Positions 11,550-23,157 of a DNA stretch of 64,000 nt are shown piece by piece. The stretch is taken from assembly GCA_036924085.1 (NCBI GenBank), contig JAVGWX010000008.1, positions 55,206,814-55,270,813 of the forward strand. Reading direction: 5' to 3'. A model generated the notes under the pieces. That model had not been told where the DNA came from. It worked only from the letters and a program-made list of their open reading frames with translations, and did no database searches. The stretch's first letter is position 1. Every line of letters starts with the position of its first letter. The stretch comes from Ariolimax columbianus (taxonomy: Eukaryota; Mollusca; Gastropoda; Stylommatophora; Arionidae). Both the position numbers and the translations under genes were made by a program.

Positions 11550-11902
11550 AAGAGAACAATTGGAGGTGACGTAATACAGGTTTATAAGATAATCACAGGA
11601 ACGGATAAATTAGATTATGACAAGTTTTTTTCAAAATACAACCACCTATAAGAACAAGAGGGCATAGCAACAAATTAACTAAAGAAAGGTCCAGTTTGGA
11701 TATCAGGAAATATCTTTTTAGTCAGAGAGTGATGAATGCGGGGAGTGCATTGCAACAGAAATTAGTAGAGGCAGGGACAAGTAATGCATTTCAGAATAGA
11801 TTGGATGTGCATTGCTTTTAGAGGAAGGTCGTGTAAACGAAACTGGCTGTATACAGACAATGCAGAGTCTTCTGAACCAGTATAAAGAAGTTAAGTTAAG
11901 AA
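11550..11902 (+). mobile_element. CR1-like LINE 3' end with TTAAG tail
   Basis: The translation includes GDVIQVYKIITGTDKLDYD, then RKYLFSQRVM and VEAGTSNAFQNRLD, the hallmark C-terminal block of CR1-like reverse transcriptases. The 3' non-coding part (ACTGGCTGTATACAGAC... GAACCAGTATAAAGA) and terminal TTAAG repeats recur at 22373-22577 and 30822-30896, and inverted at 47960-48345. Confidence 0.8.
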
Positions 11903-11919
11903 ATACCTGCGATGAATGA

Positions 11920-12220
11920 TTGGTGTAACAAGAATGGATAGAAACAGAAGCGAAGATATAGGAAACAGGTAGACACAGCAGTAGTGTTAGGCTTCATCAA
12001 GAGACAGCAAACTAAATGGTTGGACCACGTAACATTTCAAACATCAGACAGTATCTTTCAGAAAGCAAATTTATACAGATCAAATTGATACAGAGCCAAG
12101 AGTCGCGCACACAAAAGATGGACAACAGAAATGACAAGCTGTAACATCTCATGTACGAATCACAAAGTGGGACCCGATCAAGGCACTGAAGGGCACAAGC
12201 AGGACAAAAAGCTAGAAGAA
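11920..12220 (+). mobile_element. Old LINE RT C-terminal remnant
   Basis: FIKRQQTKWLDHVTF followed by a KRW-containing block resembles the (Q/R)LRWxGHV...RWxD segment of non-LTR reverse transcriptases. Frames are broken by stops. Confidence 0.5.
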
Positions 12221-12239
12221 AAAAGGAACCACCATCATT

Positions 12240-12780
12240 CTATACATTCATCTTTCACTTTCGCAAAAACACAAATATTTTAAATTAATATTATTTTTAT
12301 TTTTGGTGAATTTATATTTATCCTTGTGTATTAAGCTTTCGCGCATATTTTAAAATGACAGATAATATCTCATTTACTATTGTGGTCACCAAAATGCATT
12401 TGGAAGGGACACATTCGTTTTCCGAACATGTTCTATTTCCTATCTGCTCATATATTACTGAATACACGTGTTTTAAATGTATGTTATGTAAAATTAACGA
12501 TAAATGATTGCCTTATTACTGACTCTGCTGACGTGGTTAACGTATGAACAAAGTGATTGTACCAGGTCTCAGATTTTTCTCAAGATGTGGTCTATCCAGT
12601 TCCAATCTTTACAGTTTGGTTTCTCAAAATGTAAATAGAGAACTCATTTACAGTTAAGTAGACTGGGGCGTATCGATAGCGGGGATTGAAACAAATCTCA
12701 CTGTCACGAGGAGTATATATGTGTGGCCAAGAGGTTATGATTTCCAATTAGGGAAACATAGCATACTGGCTACACAACAA
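12240..12780. other. No recognisable gene
   Basis: AT-rich. At 12643-12670 a block ACTCATTTACAG...GACTGGGGCG resembles 33231-33260, so a degraded SINE piece is possible. I cannot define its ends. Confidence 0.35.
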
Positions 12781-12782
12781 TT

Positions 12783-13096
12783 ATGCCTACTACCAGTTGA
12801 ATAGAAGAGAACAGGTCGTGATATTCAGACTCCGCAAAGGCCACAACAGACTGAGGTACCATCTATGCAATAAACTGAAGATAGGTGGCAATGACGATGC
12901 ATCTGTGGTACAGGGAAAATGACGGCTGAACATCTGCTGCAAAATTGCCTGACATACGAGGACCAGAGAAAGCACATGTGGCCAACACTAGACAAGCTCT
13001 ATGGCAGTGTCGACAGCCTCAGGATGACAGCTGCTTTCTTCGAACAAATTGAAGTTGACGTCTGACAGCGTACGAAGAAGAAGAAACAGAAGAAGA
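12783..13096 (+). mobile_element. Family A LINE 3' end, diverged
   Basis: Starts in the YYQLNRREQVV block and continues through the Cys-rich tail and the terminal FFEQ segment to a short imperfect GAA tail. It has small deletions relative to the copy at 36413-39133, including loss of the first tail Cys region frame. It is 5'-truncated to about 300 bp. Confidence 0.8.
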
Positions 13097-13361
13097 CAAT
13101 TAGGGAAATCGGCTGGAAGAAAGATTCAGAAGTTGATTCAGATTCTACGTCCTTGGCGCGACTGGTTGAATTGAGAGTGACACGAGAGGTGGCAAGAAGG
13201 AACACCACACGGGGTTCCAAAGATGTCTGGATAACCAGCACAAGACCGGCACGATCAGTCATCTCGTGCTGCAGACATACCGAGGATGCGATCTGGCGCG
13301 TATGTCCTGTCCCGAGTACGACGAATATCATCGAGACGTCTAACTAACTAACTAACTAACT
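13097..13361 (+). mobile_element. SINE-like element 1, 5'-truncated, (CTAA)n tail
   Basis: Aligns with 20545-20812 along its length, starting at TTAGGGAAATCGGC and ending in a run of CTAA repeats. It abuts the tail of the preceding LINE, so it either inserted into the GAA tail or shares its end. No ORF. Confidence 0.7.
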
Positions 13362-13635
13362 AGTCCAAATACAATGGATTTAAACCTCAGAAACGCCTTG
13401 ATTTGTGTGTTTTTGTCCTTTTAATCTTGCTTCATTATTCAGATTACGTTGAACTTGTTTGTGTCTTACGGTCTCGTGTATATGAACTCATTAAACTAAG
13501 TAGGAAGTCCTTTGCAGAACGTACTTCTTACAACCGCCAACATATTTGGCTGTTAAATGTTTATTGGCAAGTTTGCTGTACGGTAGGTTGCCATTACTTT
13601 CCGTATGTGGAGGAATGAAATAATACCACGTGTCT
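13362..13635. other. Unassigned sequence with one small ORF
   Basis: The 71-codon ORF at 13403-13618 shows no domain. Otherwise featureless. Confidence 0.35.
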
Positions 13636-13639
13636 GCCA

Positions 13640-13725
13640 AACTGGACACGAATGTGATTCGAACCGGGTGCGTTGGGATTGTTAAACGGAGGCTTCACTC
13701 CTATCCCACGCAGCGTCTCGAATTC
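13640..13725 (-). mobile_element. tRNA-derived SINE head or tRNA-like relic
   Basis: On the minus strand an A-box-like TGGGATAGGAG (13698-13708) is followed about 43 nt later by a B-box-like GGTTCGAATCA (13655-13665), the spacing of a tRNA internal promoter. It does not fold convincingly as an intact tRNA by eye. Confidence 0.45.
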
Positions 13726-14339
13726 ATTACGTATTTATAAAATCGGCTAACTTCCTATAAGGGCACTTCTTTGCTGAATCCGAATATATACATATTTGGC
13801 TTGAGCGCCGTGCCAGTAACGATAGTGAAAATTTAAAAAAACCAAATATTTCATAGTGCACCATGAATTCAGGGGCAGGTGGCACGTTTCCTTTTTTTTA
13901 TACCTCATTTGCATGGGTCCCAATATTATAGACATGTCATGATGATAATGATATATCAGCCGATGCACACCTGGTTGCCCGTATGTAAACATTATCGCCA
14001 TAAAGGTTACCAGTAAGTGGGTACGTCAATGTTATTGATCGATCAAAACAGCTGGTGGCTAAGGACAGGCTGTGAGGGCACTACCCCATGTAGAAACCAA
14101 TCAGTAAAAGCACATCTTACCGTGGGGGTAAAGGTAATAGTAAAGAAAGTCGTGGAGAAGACATTGTTGTCGGGGATAAAGTGCTAGAGAATTCAATGTA
14201 CGTGGTTATATCCTGTTTATGAGGCGGGGCGGTCGGTTCCCTTCCTCGTTGTCTTTCCTTACCTAACATTTAAAAAAGTACCATTTCCAGCTTGATCGAC
14301 TGGTGCGTGTCGGTAACCATAGTTTCATCCATAACCCGC

Positions 14340-14630
14340 TGTCGGAGACGCAGTAGTGAATGAGCTGACAGTATGTTTGAATCAAGCTAAGGGAATTGTA
14401 GCTGACCAACTCCATTTTCACGCCTCTATGTGATAGCCCTGGACACTGCCTGTACAAATGCAGCTTGGCTCAGAGAAAGGAAATTTAATCAGAAAGACAA
14501 ATCCGATCCCCAAAATGCTCTGTTGAAACCCGATGCATTGGGCGGGAAAATGCAGATATCGCAGCTACGCTGTAATTGTGACAAAACGTTCTTTTCTTAA
14601 CGAACGTCAAAGGATTGGAAGAAGAAGAAC
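14340..14630 (+). mobile_element. SINE-like element 2, second copy
   Basis: Aligns with 18590-18850, sharing GCCCTGGA..CTGC, CCCCAAAATGCT and GCAGAT...GCTGTAA blocks, and ending in a GAAGAAGAA tail. No coding sequence. The copy at 18563 has a clear target-site duplication, which supports retroposition. Confidence 0.65.
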
Positions 14631-14636
14631 AACTAC

Positions 14637-14690
14637 GTGTTGAAAGGCGAGTGCTCTACCACAACGCTAAACACACGATACCCGAGTGCA
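14637..14690 (-). mobile_element. tRNA-like SINE head fragment
   Basis: The minus strand reads GTTGTGGTAGAGCACTCGCC, an A-box/D-arm-like sequence similar to the tRNA-like segments at 23297-23360 and 26601-26665. No convincing B box remains. Confidence 0.35.
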
Positions 14691-14769
14691 ACCCATTTTG
14701 AATAGAATAGGACCACTGTAACCTCTCAAGAGGGAGGTGCTAGCGATTTAATTATGTAAAACAAATGTC

Positions 14770-15111
14770 ATGAAAGCCCCCACTGCTCGAACTAACGTAT
14801 TCACCTGGAGTGTAAATGCAAATCAATCAATAACTAAACCTTTGCTGAATTACAAAGTCGAGTCAGAAGTGCAGGACACGATAAATCCCGGGTGTCAATT
14901 CGCTATAGTGCCTAGAAATATTGCTGGGCTGGAACCATTTCAAGGCCTGTGTCATATTTACTTACACAATTTCCCCCATAACGTAAAGCCACTTCCGTTT
15001 GAGGGACGACACAATTTAATATTTTCCTTACGAAAATCTCTTCTTCCATCAACTTTCAACATCAGACTGCCGGCAACCATGTTACAAAACAGGTTAGGAC
15101 AGTGCAAATAA
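14770..15111 (+). other. Unassigned 113-codon ORF
   Basis: Begins MKAPTARTNVFTWS and has no recognisable domain, signal peptide or membrane segment. The flanks are repeat-derived and there is no promoter or splice context. It may be a chance ORF or a decayed retrotransposon piece. I claim no function. Confidence 0.2.
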
Positions 15112-15439
15112 GGAATATCGAACATATGTAAATATTGCTTTTAAAATAAATTTAAATTTCCACGTTTTAAAATCAAATTTTCAGGAATAATACACCCATA
15201 GCCTCCAGCGTGTTACATAACCATACGAGGAACTTTCATCCATCGCTATATCTGTCTCTTATATTTTGGCAGTTAGATCTTAAATATAGTTGTCACTCTC
15301 TGTAGAAAAATACATTAATATGGCATATTAGTAACGATATGATATTACGTCTTATTGTTGAATAATTTTGATAGAAACCCAGGAGGTAGTACGAGTGTAG
15401 AAGCCAAAGACTACCTATTGATGAACAATGGAAGAGAAT

Positions 15440-16640
15440 ATCTAGGCAAATAGAGCCCTAAGGATCTCCAGGTAGTTTCCCTTAAGACTCTGCGACTGGC
15501 ATTGACAAAATTCACTAAAAATCCATCGGTAACAATTCGCCCAAGTCAAGCTGTTGGTGAAAAATTTCAACTTCTGTTTAATAGCCTCCACCTCCGCTGC
15601 ATCATTTGAACTGTTTTCACCGCATGAGTTACAAAACTTGTATATGGACCCATTCATATATTTCATGTGGATACCCTACCCTGCATAAAGGCTTTGAATG
15701 CTGATCCATCTGTATAGTCCAGGACTGCCAATGTTTGGTAGCTACAGACTGTCTCCAATGCACATGTCTTAGGATATTACGTGTAGTCTCCTTGGTGGCT
15801 GCCTTTTATGTCAAGTGTGTTTTTATGACTGGCAGGCAAAGATTTTCCCCAGGGGATGGTCCAAAAACATATTTTCCGTTTCTCTTTCTTCTGGTAGATG
15901 GTGAATATGGCTTTCCTCTTCTGCTACATCCAGAGGGGACAATTGCATCAGTCTTCTCTATTGCTTCTAAGCGTCTATTTATACTACATTTGTATCACCA
16001 TTTTCTTGTATCTCTCTACCGCTTCAGCCAGTGTCCCCTTTTTACTGATATCAAGCGTTTCTATGTTGGCCTCTATCTCGCACGCCGCTGTAGGTGCTGA
16101 TCTCATCCCCCCATAAATTAGTCTGAGAGCTTGATTCTGCAATTGGTCAATAGATGAGATGTTATTTGTACTCACAGTGGTCTGTATGGGAATTATGTAA
16201 TCCATCACCGGTAGTACATAACTAAAGTATAGTTGCCAAAGAGTTTGTTTATCAGTTCTCCAATTTGTACTAGCAAGTCTTTTGATTAAGTTTAAACGCT
16301 TGGTTGCTTTACGTTTAACATTGCAGATTTGGCTGCCAAATTTCAACTGTCTGTCCAGTGTTACTCCCAGATAAACTGGGGTATCTTCTTGTAATAGTAA
16401 TTCCCCATTCATTTTGATATTAATGGATCCCATTGCTTCTTTATTACTGTGGGAGAAGATGGTGTATATGGTTTTCTAGCTATTTATCTTTAATTTCCAC
16501 AGTTTGCAGTATACTGAAATTGTTAGTATAACCCTCTGTTGATCTATGCTTTTGCCAAAATGGGATATTTCTGAGTTGTCCAAATTGCGAGATCATCAGC
16601 AAAGGATAATACACATTAATATTATTTATCACAAAATTTG
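15440..16640 (-). mobile_element. RNase H-type LINE, diverged relative of family A
   Basis: On the minus strand a FADDLAIWTT box (near 16570-16610) is followed by YLGVTLDRQLKFGSQI, LPVMDYIIPI and QNQALRLIYGGMRSAP, the RT thumb region. A degraded RNase H segment ending EVEAIKQKL follows (about 15580). The best open part is 15984-16433 (149 codons). It shares the layout of family A but differs at most positions, so it is a separate, older family. Confidence 0.75.
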
Positions 16641-17595
16641 TGTAATATGCTGAGGTTTTCATAGAAAACTATTATATACCTCTTGGGACAAAAAGCTGGG
16701 TAGCATTTTAAAAAAACACCTTGCAAACTAAAATAGAATCTTAGACAAGTTATTGTAACATGCACAATAAAGTTTAACATAGTTAAAAAAAGACAAATGA
16801 ACATGTTTAAAACTAAAATTAATAACTTAATTCCTTTGATTTGCAATTTTAAAAATGTCAATAGTTTAAAACCTTGCAAGAATTAAGTAAATGTATCAGC
16901 ATTCATTAATCTCTATAATCTGCATGATTTTTCATCACAGCTGTGAGGTAATATACTCCTTATAAGGAGTCTCTGTATAACTATTCCAAAAAACAAAAAA
17001 CAGATGCCAAAAAGGCTGATAATGTCTAACCAATAACTGTTAAAACTTATTTTTTGGTCATTGTCAGAAAATGCTGATACATGCTCATCTGACATCAGAC
17101 TGTAGTTTTCATCTTTACATTTGTCTTGATCCACATGTTCTTGTCAATTTTCACATTTACAACTTGTATGTGTTTTTTCCAATCCAGCTACACTGTTTTG
17201 CTTGACAGATTTGATACATTGCTGCACACATACACTTAACTATTTAAAAAAATGATCAGTATATGTGAGCAGTCTCATCTGAGCAAATATTTCCAATTTG
17301 TATCCATCATAGACTTTTAAATGGGAATACACATTTTACCACAGTATCAAGTTCGAAGAAGAAGAAGAAGAAAGCTCTGATAAATCTGTAGCAAATAATG
17401 CTTATAATGAGAAATGGAGAAATAAACAACTTAAACCAGTCTACATTCTGCTGTGGATTTGTTGCTTATTTGTGACACTAGTGTACATAAGGATTAAAAA
17501 CACAACACTCAAAACTCTTTGTCATATATTTACTGCTATTAAAAAATTCAGGACACTGAGGAATTTGATTAACTGTCAAGAAAAGATGTAGACAT
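16641..17595. other. AT-rich stretch, no convincing gene
   Basis: A 73-codon minus-strand ORF at 16913-17134 has one hydrophobic segment (IISLFGICFLFFGIVI) that could span a membrane. With no promoter, splice or homology support it may be chance. An imperfect GAA run lies at 17352-17371. Confidence 0.35.
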
Positions 17596-17599
17596 TCGG

Positions 17600-17970
17600 T
17601 AGAATATTTGGGCAGCTTATTATCTACACCCGCAACGTGGAGGTCTCCGCTAAGATAGGACTCCTCCCAATTTCATAAACACTTGACCACGGCCGAGTTT
17701 CTATGTTCGGTCATGTTGTACAGCTGGGCCAGAAAACCCCGGCCCACAAGATACAACACAAGTCATTCCTCAGTGCTAAAAGTCTTCCCTCGACTGGCTG
17801 GAGGCACAGAAGAGGCCGTCCCTGCACAGTATGGCTCCAGCAGATAGCAACCTCTACCTCCACTCTGAACGAGGCCTAGAACCATGCCACAGTAGTAGGT
17901 CATGGAAGTGGCCAACTGACACAACAGGTCTCAGACGCCTAAGCAAACATTATTATTATTATTATTATCG
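17600..17970 (+). mobile_element. LINE 3' end, ATT-tailed family (copy 1)
   Basis: FSMFGHVVQLGQKTPAHKI, then WRHRRGRPCTVWLQQIATS, and a 3' end reading GACGCCTAAGCAAACATT with an (ATT)n tail. It matches 35569-35938 closely in both protein block and tail. RT C-terminus only. Confidence 0.7.
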
Positions 17971-18139
17971 TAGCTGCATTATAAAGAAAAAAAATTGGGT
18001 AACTTGGAGGCATTAATTTGTTTTAAAAATTATGTTTGTCAGTGATAATGATTACTAAGACAAGTATATTTTGTGCACTCTGAGACATACAATGATTAGA
18101 ATCACAGACCTTCAATGCCATACCACAAGAACAAAAATG

Positions 18140-19400
18140 AGGTATGGGATTCAGCTAGCGGGACACCTCAAGAAGTGTCCCAACTAACCAAACCTTTCAA
18201 AAATCATCACTTGCAACTATGGAAAACAAGAAGAGCTTGATTCAGACATTTATAGACTACATTACTTTCCAAATTTCCTATCATCAAGCAAAGACCAAAT
18301 GTAAGTCTTAATGCATCTGTACAGAAAAAAATTAACAGTGCTAGTTACAAAGCCACAGATCCGGTGACTGCATACAAGTAGAAAAATGGTGAAATATTAA
18401 TTGAAAGAAATGAAATGCTAGATAGATGGTCAGAGTATATTAATGAACTATACAAAGAAGAAAGAAATGAAGAGCACTTCCTTATTACCTAACCTGTAAG
18501 GTCCCACAATAATTAAAGGTAAAGAAGAAAATGCTTTAAAATATTTGAAACACAGCAAAGAAGAGGCTGAAGATACATCAATGAATAAGCTGACATCAGA
18601 CAGTGACTCATAGCTGGCTGCTTGCATCAGGATCAGCGAGCCATAGCTGAGTAAGACCATATTCCATCTCTAGGTGGCAGCCCTGGAAACAGACTGCAAC
18701 TTGGCTAAAATAATAGTGATCAATGATGAAGGGCAAACCTGGTCCCAAAAATGCTGTGCTGCAACCAGATGTGTCTGGCCGCAGATTTTGCAACGTTGCT
18801 GTAAACTATGACCCAATGTCACTTTCAAAATAATCGTCAAAGAAGAAAAAACAAAGCAAAGCAAAGAATCAGGTCCGGATAACGTTATTTATGAAATGAT
18901 AAGGCTCTGAGTTTGGTCTGAATGTATTAACTTTCTGAACAACGTTTATGAATCAGAAAAAAATCACAACAGATATTAAATTCATTTTCAAAAATCTTCC
19001 AAAAAACCTAGGCATGAAGAGTGTAAAACAATATTTATTATGAGTCATATCACCAAAATTCTTATGAGAATACTCATGTTCAGAGCAGTTAACAAAACCA
19101 AAGCAGAACAATCTGGTTTTGTAGTAGGGAATTGGATGAATAATGCAATTTGAATACAAACATCTAAAACAGAACAATCTGTTGAGATGCAACAGGACCT
19201 GTATCTTCGCTTCAACTATTATACAGGAAGACATGATAGAAATACTTAGTGCATTAAATGTAGATGGAAAAAACTTAAGAGATATGGAATATATATTGGC
19301 AACAAATGACTGCGGTTAGTGTGCAAAATTAAAGCAGCAGTACATTACGATAAAAAGGGAAGTGCGACAAGTATTAAATATTCAAAGTGCAATAAGACCT
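18140..19400 (+). mobile_element. Old LINE reverse transcriptase, interrupted by a SINE
   Basis: Reading frames with many stops give RWSEYINELY, NALKYLKHSK, SGPDNVIYEMI, then MSHITKILMRI and EMQQDLYLRFNYYT. These are the linker, RT finger and palm blocks in the right order. The gap between HSKE and SGPDN is the SINE at 18563-18859. A relic of the GVRQG block may lie near 19350. Confidence 0.75.
18563..18859 (+). mobile_element. SINE-like element 2, nested in old LINE, 9-bp TSD
   Basis: About 297 bp, flanked by AGCAAAGAA at 18554-18562 and 18860-18868. Without the insert and one repeat the host RT frame would read straight through the junction. The element shares its sequence with 14340-14630 and ends in an A/G-rich tail. 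Confidence 0.8.
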
Positions 19401-19560
19401 GTGGGGCACATATTCGAAGAATGAGAGAAGGAATCTGAAAGATGGTAAGTGTTGGGGACTGCTGTTGGCTTTTCAGGTTTTGTATGTGTTGTCAGGTGAT
19501 ATTCACAATTTTTAAAATGCCATATTTTATTATATCAAAATTAAAGAAGAAAACTGGTTT

Positions 19561-21290
19561 TCCGACCTACTTAATATCAATAAGAAACACCTCAAAACTC
19601 AGCACCTGGAATATGAGAGCCATGCAAGACACAGGGGAAATAGCTCAAATTGCAATACAGAGGGAACAAAATAACATCAGCATCTTTGTGCTCAGCGAAA
19701 TAAGATGGGCACAAGCACTGAAAGTATAGCTAACATCAGGCAAAACAAATAATATATTCAAGACATGAAGAAGAGACTGTACCCCACAATAAAGCGGTAG
19801 CACTTATGCTAACACCAAATGCCCAGCATGCAGCTGGATGAAGACTGATTACTGATTATGGCCTCCTTTAGAACCACAAAACTAAACATCATACAATTGT
19901 ACTCTCCAACTAATGAAAAACAAGGATGAGTTAAAGAAAGCCAACAAGCTGCAAAATGTGACAGATAAGACAAATTTAAGAGTTATAATGGTTGTGATAG
20001 GAGACTTTAATGCCAAAATAGGAGATAACAATGTATGCTACAAAAGATTATTGACAACAATTCTTAGTAATGAATGAAAATGATGAAAATGATTTGCACA
20101 TTTTTACACAGGTAATTAACTGGTCATTTAAGGAAGCATTGTTCTCAGACAAGAAAATTGATAAGGTAACATGGATATCTCCATATCCTCTACGCAAAAC
20201 CAGCTTGACCACATCTGCACAGATAGGAAATTTAGACAACCTGTGCAGGACATTAGTGTCTACAGAGGAGCAGATGTGGCTTCAGACCACAAATCTAGTG
20301 ATGGCCAAAGTTAAGCTTAAGCTATGAAAGAACAGAACAACTTATGTCATCAGCAATGCATTTCAAGCACTTGAACAATTAGACATAGGGGCTGGCATTG
20401 ATGAAAGGTCCAATCAGGTTGCGCATGGCGCCAATGGTTGAGTCGATAGGTTGGTCAAGGTTACAGAGAATCACCTTCAAACTCGTTCCTCGACATGCGG
20501 CAGATCAATTGACTGAGCCAATATACTAAACGCTGTTAGGGAAATCGGCCAAAAAGAAGATTCAGGAGTTGATCCAGACTCTACGTCCTTGATACAACTG
20601 GTTGAATTGTGGGTGAAACGAGGTGTGGTGAGGTATAAATACCTGGTTAACCAGCATCAAAGCGGAACGGTTAGTCATCACGTGCTGGCAGAGATACTGA
20701 GAATAAGATCTGAGTGCTTTTAGACTTGTTCTGCATGCAATGAAAATGATCAGACGACTTACTAACTAATTAACTGACTGACTAACTAACTACCGTAACT
20801 AACTAACTAACTATTGATGAAAATTGATAACAGCTACAAAAGGTCTGGAAAACAATATGCAAGGAAGATTTGGATGAAAAGGAATGACAGTACAAGGATT
20901 GAATGATGGCAAACCATCAAAACTAAAGAACAGCAAGACTTCCCAGAGCTGAACAAAGAAGTAAAAAAGTGCATTACAGTAGACATGAACAATGACATTG
21001 ATAGTCTGGCTACAGAAGTTGAAGAAGCTGCAGCTTGATGTCTGTATTACACTATCAGAAACCTGCCAGGAAAATAACAACAACAAAGCAAACCAATAAA
21101 ATGCATAGTGGGAATAAAGGTAACAAATATTGAAGAAGAGAAGAATGGATTAGCAGAATACTTTGAAGAACTAAATAGCTTACCTGACATTTTATATTCT
21201 GAAGAAGACCTCTGTGATAAGCCAAATAAAGAAGAGATCAAAGGAAAACTTCTAAAAAATTGAAACTGGAAAGGGCCTGAAGCTGAAGCT
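19561..21290 (+). mobile_element. Old LINE endonuclease and EN-RT linker, interrupted by a SINE
   Basis: Blocks in order: STWNMRAMQDTGEIAQIA and VLSEIRWA (endonuclease N-terminus), MVVIGDFNAKIGDN (catalytic DFNAK), QLDHICTDRK and RGADVASDHK (SDH motif). The linker AEYFEELNSLPD and NWKGPEAEAFKGLG at the RT start follow. This is the APE-type endonuclease order. Stops and frameshifts mark it as dead. It ends abruptly near 21290. It is a different copy from 18140-19400, because RT there precedes endonuclease here. Confidence 0.8.
20407..20812 (+). mobile_element. SINE-like element 1, full copy, (CTAA)n tail, 10-bp TSD
   Basis: About 406 bp, flanked by ATTGATGAAA at 20397-20406 and 20813-20822. 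The duplicated bases encode Ile-Asp-Glu of the interrupted LINE, whose frame continues on the other side. The 3' tail is a CTAA-type tetranucleotide run. The 3' two thirds match 13097-13361. No ORF. Confidence 0.85.
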
Positions 21291-21950
21291 TTTAAAGGAT
21301 TAGGATGTTTTTTTGACTTTTTCCGTTGATCAGGGATTTAGCATTCATTCAGACAGATGTTGAACAAAGTAGTTAATTGCCGCGCTAGTGTGCCTGGATT
21401 ACATCATTTGTGATTTTGTCTTGTTCAGGGGTTCTACCTGGTTTAAGTTGTTTGATTTCATGTGCCCCCTCATCTATTCAATTGTTGGTACAGATTCGAT
21501 GTTGGGTGTCAATTTGGTGACTATCACCTTCCAAACAATTAATACAACCCAAATCCAAAAATATATGTATCATCACTGGAGCTATGAGAAGAACACCAAT
21601 AAATATAAAACATAAATTGAGAACATCACAAGAATCAAAAGTATGGAAATTTGGATATGCACAGAGACCATAAAACACTTCAGCAGGGGAAGAAGTTCAA
21701 ACAAATGCTAGATCACCCAATATATGACAGAATAAACTGCCTGGGGAGGAGATGATTAAAGAGAAACCACTTCATATAAAAAAACAAAAGATATTGCCGG
21801 AGCAAACCAAATCATAAGCTAGGCAGAGGTTAAATATCTAATAGAAACCCAAATTCTACCATAGAAAAAAAAATCACCTGAGATGGTAGAAACCATAGAG
21901 GGAATAGAAAAGAAGGAAACTCAGACCGATTTAAAAAGTAAATTGATATA
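21291..21950. other. No recognisable gene
   Basis: AT-rich region between two LINE remnants. It may hold unrecognised RT linker sequence but nothing I can support. Confidence 0.35.
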
Positions 21951-21959
21951 CCCACCAGA

Positions 21960-22720
21960 AACACGGATACACGTATTTACAAAGCTACATCCAATGAAGG
22001 TGGTGAAAGTCTATTATAGACTAAGGAACAGAGCAGAAAAATCTCTAGTGTGAACAATACTCCAATAACTTTCAAAGGTACCATCCAAGTTTGTAATCTA
22101 AGATGAAGATCTCGAGCAATGTATGTAGTCTCTGACACAACTCTCAGCAGAATACACAGGCTGGTCAGTCAGTGGATCCCATCTTACTGCAATATTTAAG
22201 GCAATGATGATGCAGACAAACTAGCAAAGCTTGGAGAAGCTTCCCCACAAACAGACCTGAGTATCGTGTATAATGAGGCCAAGACAATAGTTAAGGCCGA
22301 CTTCATGGAGAAATGGGCTGATTGACACCCCCATTCCGAAAAGAAAACAACTACTATGATTTAACTAGAGAAATTAGGAAATTTTTTTTTTGTCAGAGAG
22401 TAGTGAATGATTGGAATGCATTGGCACAGGAAGTAGTAGAAGCTGGGACAGTTAATGCATTTAAGAATAGATTGGATGTACATAGCTTTCAGAGCAACGA
22501 AATGTAAACAAAACTGGTTGTATACAGACTCTGTAGAGTATTCTGAACCAGTATAAAGACGTCAAATTTTAAGTTTAAGAGAAGAGCAAGTCATAATCTT
22601 CAGACTGTGAGCTGGGCATAACAGACTGAAGAGTCTTCTTTACATTAAAATGAAAATTGGGACAGATGACAGGTGTCCATGTGGGCAGCATACCATGACC
22701 ATGGAATAAACTATAAACTC
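21960..22720 (+). mobile_element. RNase H-type LINE 3' remnant, diverged family A relative, interrupted
   Basis: VSQWIPSYCNI, GNDDADKLAKLGEASPQTDL and MEKWAD correspond to the C-terminal half of the family A RNase H. After the nested insert the sequence continues REEQVIIFRL, AGHNRLK and a CPCG tail block. Stops replace several residues. Confidence 0.8.
22373..22577 (+). mobile_element. CR1-like LINE 3' fragment nested in RNase H LINE
   Basis: Encodes RKFFFCQRVVNDWNALAQ and VVEAGTVNAFKNRLD, then the non-coding end with a TTTAAG-type tail. AGAGAA flanks it at 22367-22372 and 22578-22583, and the host frame TRE/EQVIIF is restored across it. It belongs to the same family as 11550-11902. Confidence 0.75.
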
Positions 22721-23157
22721 CTAACACCTTTAAGATCATGCAGGAAGAGTGAGAACAATACTAGCTGCACGAGACAGATATGAGACAAAAACTGTATGGA
22801 GATAAAACAGCCTTTACAAACACTGGTCTCCTTTTGTAAGAGAAACCGGGACCTTGATCTGAAGATGACAAATTAAGCTTAAGACAGATTATAGATATAC
22901 TCAATGGAATGTTTGATACTTCATGTCTCTCATAAGACTGTCATTGTCCGAGAAAAATAACTGAGTTGCAGCAAGCAGAGTATTTTTGTGAATCTTGTTT
23001 TCGTCCTTGATTTAGATTTAAGAAACTTCATTCTTTAAATAAATTGCTGTTAGTTGTAAGTGGTTCCAAATCGCACTAATCCCTTTGGACAAAATCTATG
23101 AGTTTCGAATACTTGTTTCTTGGAAATATTTAGAATAAAAGTCAGTTACAGAAAATG
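22721..23157. other. No recognisable gene
   Basis: No coding or repeat signal identified. Confidence 0.35.

Noticed and set aside
13640..13725. Functional tRNA gene on the minus strand
   Set aside because: Box-like sequences are present but acceptor and anticodon stems do not pair convincingly by eye.
16913..17134. Small membrane protein gene
   Set aside because: Single hydrophobic stretch in an AT-rich chance ORF. No homology, promoter or splice evidence.
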